A stretch of 5,276 bases of DNA, from assembly GCA_937982505.1 (NCBI GenBank), contig CALJLV010000126.1, positions 1 through 5,276 on the forward strand. The letters are read 5' to 3'. Every line of letters begins with the position of its first letter. The first letter of the stretch is position 1. The notes beneath the pieces were generated by a model. The model saw nothing but the letters and a program-made list of their open reading frames with translations, ran no database searches and was not told the origin of the DNA. Positions 1 to 5,276 of the stretch are shown here, piece by piece. The DNA is from an uncultured Desulfobacteraceae bacterium. Lineage in GTDB: Bacteria; Desulfobacterota; Desulfobacteria; Desulfobacterales; UBA2174. The position numbers were made by a program, and so were the translations under genes.

Positions 1-344
1 GTGTAGTCCGAGTCGCCAGCGCGGAGGGCTAGGTCAAAGCCGAAGGGCTGGCTGTACAGCGGTGGGTTGTGGCCCTTGCACAGGGAGGTCCGCGGAAAGC
101 CCTCCCCTCCCTTTTTGGTTCTCACATAACCCGAGATCGCGGTAACGACAATGTCATTGTTGCCGTTATAGAGGTTGCCCGCGTAGTAGGTGCCGGAACT
201 AAAACCCGCCTCTCCCGAGATTCTCATGATCTGGGAACTGGACAGCAGGTGGTGCTGGATAGTGGTGGTCTTCCCGGCGGACACCGTGCAGGGCAGCCAG
301 AGGAGGATCGCAAGGGTGATGGCCGCAACGTGTTTGGAGGTCAT
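1..344 (-). CDS. Small exported protein of unknown function, 5' part only
   Basis: An open frame starts at the ATG at 344 and reads without a stop to the window edge, giving 114 codons; the 3' end is missing. Residues 1-23 form a convincing Sec signal peptide: a short basic start (MTSKH), a hydrophobic core (roughly residues 6-17, ending ILLWL) and a likely cleavage site after VSA (residue 23). The mature part has a Gly/Asn/Tyr-rich stretch (GTYYAGNLYNGNNDIVVTAI, residues 51-70) of alternating polar and hydrophobic residues, as in a beta-rich domain, and a single mature Cys at 87. I do not recognise the family, and no function is assigned. No good Shine-Dalgarno is visible before the ATG, and a GTG three codons upstream is the only nearby alternative. 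The gene follows the VWA/OmpA lipoprotein gene after 114 nt holding hairpins and a 14-bp palindrome, so it may have its own promoter. The signal peptide and long open frame make it likely real. Confidence 0.72.
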   Translation of the reverse strand, partial: MTSKHVAAITLAILLWLPCTVSAGKTTTIQHHLLSSSQIMRISGEAGFSSGTYYAGNLYNGNNDIVVTAISGYVRTKKGGEGFPRTSLCKGHNPPLYSQPFGFDLALRAGDSDY

Positions 345-351
345 TGTTGCC

Positions 352-365
352 ACAATTCGAATTGT
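352..365. repeat. 14-bp perfect palindrome upstream of the exported-protein gene
   Basis: ACAATTCGAATTGT is identical to its reverse complement. It ends 7 bases before the ATG at 344, between the gene start and the hairpins at 375-424. A perfect dyad of this size just upstream of a start could be an operator for a dimeric regulator or a small RNA hairpin in the leader. The sequence shows only the symmetry; any binding protein is unknown. Confidence 0.5.
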
Positions 366-374
366 CGGGGTTTT

Positions 375-388
375 CCGCCTGAAGGCGG
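375..388. repeat. Small perfect hairpin, CCGCC-TGAA-GGCGG type
   Basis: CCGCCT at 375-380 is complementary to AGGCGG at 383-388, giving a tight GC hairpin with a 4-base loop if the closing pair stays open. It abuts the larger hairpin at 388-424, so the two share one base. On the minus strand it is followed by AAAACCCC rather than a T-run, so it is not a canonical intrinsic terminator. It may add to transcript-end structure or mRNA stability downstream of the lipoprotein gene. Confidence 0.45.
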
Positions 389-424
389 AGGAACCGGGCC
401 GCCATGCCGGCCGCCCGGTTCCTC
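388..424 (-). terminator. Strong GC hairpin after the VWA/OmpA lipoprotein gene, putative terminator
   Basis: The arms GAGGAACCGGGC (388-399) and GCCCGGTTCCTC (413-424) form a perfect 12-bp stem. The interior can add three more pairs after one G-G mismatch, leaving a 5-base loop. It lies about 35 bases past the lipoprotein stop codon, where a terminator is expected. There is no T-tract after the stem on either strand, so it departs from the classic rho-independent form. It could instead be a 3'-end stabilising structure or a weak terminator. Confidence 0.45.
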
Positions 425-458
425 TTCAAGGGTAGTAGATGGGGGATGGCCGATCGGG

Positions 459-1568
459 CTACTGGATCGGCTTGAGTTCCACACGGCGGTTGTTGGCCCG
501 GCCTTCCTTGGTCTTGTTGCTGTCCATGGGCTGGGCCTCTCCATACCCCTTGGCCGTCATCCGCGAGGCGGCGATTCCCTTGCCCTGCAGGTACTTCATG
601 ACGGTTTGGGCGCGTCGTTCAGACAGCCCCTGGTTGTATTGGTCCGTGCCGATGGCGCAGGTGTGGCCCTGGATTTCCACCGCGATTTCCGGATTGTCCC
701 GCAGCGCTTCGTAGATGCCGTCCAGGATCGGGTAGGAGGCGGGCATCAGGGTGGCCTTGTCGAATTCGAACTTGATGTCCCGGAAGACCCAGGAGGCCTT
801 CTTGGGTTTTTCGACCTTGGGGGCCGGGGCCGGTGCAACAGGCACCGGGGCGGGGGGAGCCGGTTCCAGCAGGACGGTTTCGACGAAGTCGGCCATCTGG
901 GCCGGGGTGGTCAGCTGGTCGGCGGCCACCATCGAACCGCAGCCGGTGGCCTTGCTCAGCCCTTCCAGCAGCGCACGGCCCGCCTCATCGTTGCCCACCA
1001 GCACGGTGTAGATGCCCAGCCGGTCGCCGTACTTTTCTTTGAGCGCCTTTGCCACCGCCAGGGGTGTTTTGCCCATGTCCTTGCCGTCGCTGACGATCAC
1101 CAGGGCGGTTTTGCCGTCGGCCTTGGCCAGATCCTCACCCACTGCCGCCAGGCTCTTGTCCATGGGGCTGGGACCGCCGGCGGGGCCGGTTTTCTCGATG
1201 GCCGCCGCCAGGTCCTGGCGCGCATAGGCGCTCCAGCCGTAGGTTAGGACGGTGCTTTTGGCGGACACTTTGGGTGCGTGGCCGAAGGTGCGCAGCCCGG
1301 TCTGGATGGCCAGGTCGGGCATGGTCTGGTTGAAGTTGGCCAGCACCCCTTTGGCGATGGCGAACTTCTCAACATCGTTGTAGCCCTCGGCCATCGAGGA
1401 GGAGGAGTCCAGGACAAAGAGCAGATTGTCCGCCTTGGGCTGCCACTTGGCCGCGTCCATGGCCTGGCCGCTGAAGGGTGACAGTTCCTTGGTGGGGATG
1501 GCGCATCCCCCCAGCAGAAACGCGATGGCCACAAAAAACACTACCCCCGTCATCTTTCTAGATTTCAT
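459..1568 (-). CDS. Outer-membrane lipoprotein with VWA domain and C-terminal OmpA-like domain
   Basis: This 369-residue protein has three parts. A lipoprotein signal peptide ends in the lipobox LGGC (residues 19-22), and Ala at +2 fits sorting to the outer membrane. A von Willebrand A domain (about 47-232) carries the metal-site motif DSSSS (Asp54, Ser56, Ser58), a GGPSP turn near 131-135 and SDG with Asp161. A Pro/Ala-rich linker (about 235-250) leads to an OmpA/Pal-like domain (about 260-369) with FEFDKATL, GHTC, a YNQGLSERRA stretch and a C-terminal NNRRVEL. OmpA-like domains bind peptidoglycan and VWA domains usually bind proteins in a metal-dependent way, so it probably ties an envelope partner to the cell wall. 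The Asp normally found in GHTD is Cys304 here. The start is supported by AGAGGA at 1576-1581, 7 bases upstream. The exact biological role is unknown. Confidence 0.93.
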   Translation of the reverse strand: MKSRKMTGVVFFVAIAFLLGGCAIPTKELSPFSGQAMDAAKWQPKADNLLFVLDSSSSMAEGYNDVEKFAIAKGVLANFNQTMPDLAIQTGLRTFGHAPKVSAKSTVLTYGWSAYARQDLAAAIEKTGPAGGPSPMDKSLAAVGEDLAKADGKTALVIVSDGKDMGKTPLAVAKALKEKYGDRLGIYTVLVGNDEAGRALLEGLSKATGCGSMVAADQLTTPAQMADFVETVLLEPAPPAPVPVAPAPAPKVEKPKKASWVFRDIKFEFDKATLMPASYPILDGIYEALRDNPEIAVEIQGHTCAIGTDQYNQGLSERRAQTVMKYLQGKGIAASRMTAKGYGEAQPMDSNKTKEGRANNRRVELKPIQ

Positions 1569-1665
1569 AATCCATTCCTCTCATTTGGAGTTGGTGGTGG
1601 TTCAGGAACACTGCGTCTTGATCGTCTCAAGCCGTTGTGTTTCCCTTTGCGGTGAAATACGTCCA

Positions 1666-1694
1666 ACAGTAAAGCATTCGTCGATTTTTGTCGA
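1666..1694 (-). promoter_or_regulatory. Possible sigma-70-like promoter for the lipoprotein gene
   Basis: On the minus strand, TCGACA (1689-1694) and TACTGT (1666-1671) are separated by 17 bases; TTTACT, one base earlier, is an alternative -10 box. The match to consensus is moderate at -35 and weak at -10. It lies in the 161-nt gap between hypB and the lipoprotein gene, and the implied leader of about 90 nt contains a small CTTGA/TCAAG dyad at 1617-1631. The gap makes a separate promoter plausible, but the boxes alone do not prove one. Confidence 0.22.
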
Positions 1695-1708
1695 TATCCT
1701 AAACAGCA

Positions 1709-1730
1709 TAGACGGCCTTGTCCACCGTCT
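1709..1730 (-). other. Small hairpin just after hypB
   Basis: AGACGG (1710-1715) and CCGTCT (1725-1730) can form a 6-bp stem with a 9-base loop, immediately at the hypB stop codon. On the minus strand the stem is followed by ATGCTGTTTAGG, so there is no proper T-run. It is a weak candidate for the end of the sucCD-hypAB transcript. Confidence 0.25.
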
Positions 1731-2509
1731 TACCCCTTCTTGGCCGCCACCCGCTCCCGCAGCCATGAAATCCAGGCTTCAAATCCTTCGCCGGTTTTGG
1801 CCGAGACTTGAAATACGGGCATGCCCGGATGGATCTGCGCCATGTTGGCCAAGGTTTGGGCAAGATCGTAATCCAAATAGGGCAACAGGTCAATCTTGTT
1901 GAGCAGGGCGGCGTCACATTCCCGGAACATCAGCGGGTACTTGATGGGCTTTTCCTCCCCTTCGGTGGTGGACAGGACCACCACGCGGCAGTCCTCGCCG
2001 ATGTCGAACTCGGCCGGGCAGACCAGGTTGCCCACATTCTCCACGATGAGCAGATCCAGTGCGTCCAGGGGCAGTTCGGCCGCGGCCCGCTCGATCACGT
2101 GGGCCGCCAGGTGGCAGTCGCCGCCGAACTCGTCGGTATTGACCTGGACCACCGGAGCTCCGGAGACGGACAGCTGGTCGGCGTCGAAGGTCGAACAGAT
2201 GTCGCCCACGATCACCGCGCAGCGCAGCGCGGGCATCAGGGCCGCCAGGGTGCGGATCAGGGTCGTGGTCTTTCCCGAGCCGGGCGAACTCATCACGTTG
2301 AGCACGAAGATCCCCTTGGCGCCGAAGAACTGGCGGTTGGCCTGGGCCATGCGGTCGTTGGCGTCCAGGACCCGGCGTACCACCTTGATCTTGCGCGATC
2401 CGCCGTGCCCCGCCGCAGGATCGGGTCCGGGATGGTCGTGGGGGTGATGGTGGGGCCGGCCGTGGTCGTGGTGGCGCCGCACCGGGGTGTAGAGCAACGA
2501 AAAGGGCAT
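1730..2509 (-). CDS. hypB: Hydrogenase/urease nickel incorporation GTPase HypB
   Basis: HypB is the cytoplasmic SIMIBI-class GTPase that works with HypA to insert nickel into [NiFe] hydrogenase. The 259-residue product has a His-rich N-terminal segment (nine His within residues 13-35) likely to bind or store nickel. The P-loop SSPGSGKTT (74-82, Lys80) is followed by GDICSTFDADQL (102-113), the metal-site Cys132-His133, ENVGNLVCP with Cys164, the guanine-specificity motif NKID (204-207) and SAKTGEG (236-242). The N-terminal CxxCGC motif of E. coli HypB is absent. The metal-site loop reads NTDEFGGDCHL, longer than the usual NTGKxCHL. I chose the ATG at 2509 because AGGA (2518-2521) sits 8 bases before it and the start lies one base after the hypA stop. 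An ATG at 2518 is possible but overlaps that ribosome site. Its pairing with hypA supports the call. Confidence 0.95.
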   Translation of the reverse strand: MPFSLLYTPVRRHHDHGRPHHHPHDHPGPDPAAGHGGSRKIKVVRRVLDANDRMAQANRQFFGAKGIFVLNVMSSPGSGKTTTLIRTLAALMPALRCAVIVGDICSTFDADQLSVSGAPVVQVNTDEFGGDCHLAAHVIERAAAELPLDALDLLIVENVGNLVCPAEFDIGEDCRVVVLSTTEGEEKPIKYPLMFRECDAALLNKIDLLPYLDYDLAQTLANMAQIHPGMPVFQVSAKTGEGFEAWISWLRERVAAKKG

Positions 2510-2510
2510 G

Positions 2511-2867
2511 TCAGGCATCCTGTTCTTGGATTTCGATGGATTGAATGTCCAGTTCCCGTCCCGAAACGATCTCGATCGTGGCGCTTTCACAGATCGGGCA
2601 GCGGAAGACCGGCTCGTCGATGGCCCACAAATGGCGGCAGTCCTTGCAGCGCGCCGTTACCGGGATCTCTCGAATATGCAGTTCGGCCCCCTCCAGGGGG
2701 GTGTCGCGGCGGGCCACCTCAAAGCAGAAGCGCAGGCTTTCGGGGACCACGGCCGACATCCTGCCCACCGCCAGGTTCACCCGGGCCACCCGGGCTCCGG
2801 CCATGTCGGCGGGAATCGAGGCGGTGGCGATGTCGATGATTTCCAGGGCGAGACCCATTTCGTGCAT
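2511..2867 (-). CDS. hypA: Hydrogenase maturation nickel metallochaperone HypA
   Basis: HypA binds nickel and zinc and hands nickel to the [NiFe] hydrogenase large subunit together with HypB. The 118-residue product starts MHEMGLALEI, matching the family's conserved N-terminus, where His2 is a nickel ligand. It carries the zinc site as CKDC (Cys74, Cys77) and CPIC (Cys90, Cys93). The length matches the usual 113-120 residues. The open frame extends 31 codons further upstream, but the MHE start is fixed by the family because His2 must be near the free N-terminus. A weak AAAGG lies at 2874-2878, 6 bases before the ATG. The gene follows sucD by 65 nt and is translationally close to hypB (stop to start, one base). 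The remaining hyp genes (C, D, E, F) are not in the window. Confidence 0.96.
   Translation of the reverse strand: MHEMGLALEIIDIATASIPADMAGARVARVNLAVGRMSAVVPESLRFCFEVARRDTPLEGAELHIREIPVTARCKDCRHLWAIDEPVFRCPICESATIEIVSGRELDIQSIEIQEQDA
2518..2521 (-). promoter_or_regulatory. Ribosome binding site deciding the hypB start
   Basis: AGGA on the minus strand lies 8 bases before the ATG at 2509 and inside the last codons of hypA. It touches the alternative ATG at 2518 directly, too close to serve that codon. This favours the start at 2509 and suggests translational coupling of hypA and hypB. Confidence 0.5.
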
Positions 2868-2896
2868 ACGAAGCCTTTGGGAGCGGGGGGGATTTC

Positions 2897-2919
2897 TCGG
2901 ACGGGTCAGACCGGTCCGA
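2897..2919 (-). other. Hairpin between sucD and hypA
   Basis: TCGGAC (2897-2902) and GTCCGA (2914-2919) pair as 6 bp. After a C-C mismatch on the minus strand, three more pairs close a CTG triloop. On the minus strand it is followed by GAAATCC, without a T-run. It may mark an RNA processing or partial termination site between the metabolic genes and the hydrogenase maturation genes. Confidence 0.35.
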
Positions 2920-2932
2920 AGACCAGGCGGTC

Positions 2933-3811
2933 TCAGCCTTGACCGAAAACTTTCGCGCACATCTCGCCCAGGGTTCCGAGATCCTCGCAGACCCGGACCC
3001 CGCTGGCCCTCATGGTCGCGATCTTGCCCTGGGCCGTGCCGCTGCCCCCCGAGACGATGGCGCCGGCATGGCCCATGCGCCGGCCCGCAGGCGCCGTCAG
3101 CCCGGCGATGAAGCCCACCACGGGCTTGCTGCCCCTGGCGGCGATCCAGGCGGCCGCGTCCTCTTCGGCCGAGCCGCCGATTTCCCCCACCATGACGATG
3201 CCGCGGGTTTCGGGGTCGGCTTCAAAAGCCTCGAGGCAGTCGATAAAGTTGGTGCCGTTGACCGGATCACCGCCGATGCCGATGCAGGTGGTCTGCCCGA
3301 TCCCCTGAGAGGTCAGCTGATGGACCACCTCGTAGGTCAGGGTGCCCGAGCGCGAGACCACGCCGATGGGGCCGCCCGGCTTGTGAATCGCGCCGGGCAT
3401 GATTCCCACCTTGCAGGCCCCGGGAGTGATGATTCCCGGGCAGTTGGGACCGATGAGGCGCACCGGTTTGCCCTGCAGAAAGGTTTTGACCCGCATCATG
3501 TCCATGACCGGGATCCCCTCGGTGATGGCCACGATGAGCGGCACCCCGGCGTCGGCGGCCTCCAGGATGGCGTCGGCGGCAAAGGGCGGGGGAACGAAGA
3601 TCAGGCTGCAGTCGGCGCCGGTTTCGGCCACCGCCCGGCGCACGGTGTCGAAGACCGGCACCCCGTCCATCTTCTGGCCCCCCTTGCCCGGGGTGACGCC
3701 GGCCACCACCCGGGAGCCATAGGCGATGCACTGGCGGGCGTGAAACTGCCCCTCGCGCCCGGTGATCCCCTGGACCAGGACTCGGGTGTTTTGATCGACG
3801 AAAATGCTCAT
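2933..3811 (-). CDS. sucD: Succinyl-CoA synthetase (ADP-forming) alpha subunit
   Basis: SucD is the CoA-binding, phosphohistidine-bearing subunit of succinyl-CoA synthetase, which interconverts succinyl-CoA, ADP and phosphate with succinate, CoA and ATP. The 292-residue product (E. coli: 289) shows the CoA-binding GITGREG (15-21), the TPGKGG loop (40-45), GPNCPGIITPG (121-131), SRSGTLTYE (153-161), GEIGGSAEE with Glu210 (209-217) and the active-site GHAGAIVSGG with His248. His248 is the phosphorylated histidine by alignment with E. coli His246. The start MSIFVDQNTRV fits the family, with a weak AAGG (3819-3822) 7 bases upstream. The frame stays open for 16 more codons from a TTG, but that extension is made of the ATGACTAAA repeat read on the minus strand and is not coding in my view. 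It lies downstream of sucC in the same direction, separated by an unusual 110-nt gap. Confidence 0.97.
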   Translation of the reverse strand: MSIFVDQNTRVLVQGITGREGQFHARQCIAYGSRVVAGVTPGKGGQKMDGVPVFDTVRRAVAETGADCSLIFVPPPFAADAILEAADAGVPLIVAITEGIPVMDMMRVKTFLQGKPVRLIGPNCPGIITPGACKVGIMPGAIHKPGGPIGVVSRSGTLTYEVVHQLTSQGIGQTTCIGIGGDPVNGTNFIDCLEAFEADPETRGIVMVGEIGGSAEEDAAAWIAARGSKPVVGFIAGLTAPAGRRMGHAGAIVSGGSGTAQGKIATMRASGVRVCEDLGTLGEMCAKVFGQG

Positions 3812-3832
3812 GGGAAAACCTTTCAAGTTGAG

Positions 3833-3921
3833 AATGACTAAAATGACTAAAACGACCAAAATTAAAATCCGGCGCGCCAGCGCCTCCCTGATTCTATCAT
3901 TTTAGCCATTCCGAATTTTAG

Positions 3922-3926
<5 letters not shown>
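3833..3926. repeat. Inverted-repeat element of ATGACTAAA units between sucC and sucD
   Basis: The left side has tandem 9-base units: ATGACTAAA (3834-3842), ATGACTAAA (3843-3851) and the degenerate ACGACCAAA (3852-3860). The right side carries the same units inverted: TTTAGTCAT (3917-3925), TTTAGCCAT (3901-3909) and the degenerate TTCTATCAT (3892-3900). The outer 12 bases, AATGACTAAAAT (3833-3844) and ATTTTAGTCATT (3915-3926), are perfect inverted complements. At the centre lies a GC hairpin, GGCGC (3871-3875) and GCGCC (3880-3884). The whole is a near-concentric cruciform covering the sucC stop codon at 3922-3924. On the minus strand the GC core is followed by GGATTTTAATTTT, which resembles an intrinsic terminator. 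Its AT-rich arms contrast with the GC-rich neighbours. Confidence 0.75.
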
Positions 3927-5082
<1,156 letters not shown>

Positions 5083-5092
5083 TCTCCGATGA

Positions 5093-5098
5093 CTCCTT
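5093..5098 (-). promoter_or_regulatory. Ribosome binding site of sucC
   Basis: AAGGAG on the minus strand lies 10 bases before the ATG at 5082. It supports that start over the longer frame beginning at 5175, whose extra 31 codons cover the hairpin leader and do not resemble SucC. Confidence 0.6.
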
Positions 5099-5110
5099 AT
5101 GGCGCTTTTC

Positions 5111-5192
5111 AAAAATGGTCCACGGGACCTAGGTGACGCGGGGTGAACTGCCCGCTGCGGCAACCCCCCGCCCACTTTGGTCCCCGGTGGAC
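5111..5192 (-). promoter_or_regulatory. Attenuator-like leader with alternative hairpins before sucC
   Basis: On the minus strand a short hairpin GGTCC-CGT-GGACC (5117-5129) is followed by ATTTTTG (T-run at 5111-5115), a small intrinsic-terminator shape. The same bases can instead pair over a distance: GTCCACGGGACC at 5118-5129 is complementary to GGTCCC plus GTGGAC at 5179-5192, with a two-base bulge and a 49-base loop. The upstream arm can also form its own GTCC/GGAC hairpin. These foldings are mutually exclusive, as in attenuators, or alternatively describe a plain bulged terminator after the biotin-carrier gene. No known riboswitch is recognised. Confidence 0.4.
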
Positions 5193-5212
5193 AGTCCTGC
5201 TTCAGCCTCTTT

Positions 5213-5276
5213 TCAACCGATCACCACCAGCACCTGCCCCTTGGAGACGTTGGCGCCCTGGGCCACGTTGACGGCC
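5213..5276 (-). CDS. Biotin/lipoyl carrier domain protein, 3' end only
   Basis: The last 21 codons before a TGA at 5213-5215 read AVNVAQGANVSKGQVLVVIG. This matches the final strand-turn-strand of a biotinyl/lipoyl carrier domain, where the pattern is hydrophobic, then an acidic or polar Gly turn, then V-x-x-GQ-L-hydrophobic-I. The biotinylated Lys (in MKM) would be upstream of the window. It could be a free biotin carboxyl carrier protein, for example of a methylmalonyl-CoA or oxaloacetate decarboxylase, or the C-terminus of a longer pyruvate-carboxylase B-type protein; the fragment cannot decide. The same direction and the 130-nt spacing to sucC suggest a shared pathway or operon. Confidence 0.75.
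   Translation of the reverse strand, partial: AVNVAQGANVSKGQVLVVIG

Noticed and set aside
199..429. Minus-strand 76-codon frame overlapping the exported-protein gene
   Set aside because: It overlaps, in another frame, a gene with a good signal peptide, spans the hairpin region and has no coherent protein features.
69..1247. Long plus-strand open frame (392 codons) opposite the lipoprotein gene
   Set aside because: It is antisense to a gene with clear lipobox, VWA and OmpA motifs. Its translation is Gly/Arg/His-rich with no recognisable domain, typical of a shadow frame in GC-rich DNA.
1808..2839. Plus-strand open frame (343 codons) opposite hypB and hypA
   Set aside because: It is antisense to two well-supported genes, with low-complexity Gly/Pro/Arg/His content and no family resemblance.
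2939..3841. Plus-strand open frame (300 codons) opposite sucD
   Set aside because: It mirrors sucD codons on the opposite strand and has no recognisable motifs or ribosome site.
3812..3859. N-terminal extension of sucD (hydrophobic VVLVILVILNL) from a TTG
   Set aside because: The residues come from reading the 9-base repeat in frame. SucD proteins start at the MSIFVDQNT-type N-terminus, which has its own weak ribosome site.
5083..5175. 31-codon N-terminal extension of sucC
   Set aside because: The sequence does not resemble SucC and covers hairpins and the ribosome site; the ATG at 5082 fits the family exactly.

Overview
The window is a GC-rich stretch of bacterial chromosome in which every supportable gene lies on the minus strand, so transcription runs from high to low coordinates. 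The gene content (ADP-forming succinyl-CoA synthetase next to a biotin-carrier protein, [NiFe]-hydrogenase maturation genes hypA and hypB, and a von Willebrand A/OmpA lipoprotein) and the high GC suggest a Gram-negative anaerobe. My best guess is a sulfate-reducing or related deltaproteobacterium (Desulfobacterota). That placement is an inference from protein flavour, not a proven assignment.

Layout in transcription order. At the right edge (5213-5276) are the last 21 codons of a biotin/lipoyl carrier domain protein. A 130-nt leader follows, with overlapping hairpins and a T-tract, then sucC (3922-5082). A 110-nt gap filled by a near-concentric inverted repeat built from ATGACTAAA units separates sucC from sucD (2933-3811). 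A short gap with a small hairpin leads to hypA (2511-2867) and then hypB (1730-2509), whose start lies one base after the hypA stop. After 161 nt with a possible weak promoter comes a lipoprotein gene (459-1568) with a VWA domain, a proline-rich linker and a C-terminal OmpA-like peptidoglycan-binding domain. A strong GC hairpin follows its stop. The left edge (1-344) holds the 5' part of a small exported protein of unknown function, which has a signal peptide and runs off the window.

Functionally, SucC and SucD form the enzyme that interconverts succinyl-CoA and succinate with ATP formation. Their position after a biotin-carrier gene fits a carboxylation/decarboxylation or propionate/methylmalonyl-CoA-type pathway, but the carrier's enzyme is outside the window. 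HypA and HypB deliver nickel to [NiFe] hydrogenase. The last two genes are envelope proteins and look like a separate transcription unit.

No phage, CRISPR, transposase, tRNA or rRNA is visible. I see no clear new multi-gene system. The points most worth a second look are the sucC-sucD repeat element, the attenuator-like leader of sucC, the Cys-for-Asp change in the OmpA domain, and the unusual metal-site loop of HypB.
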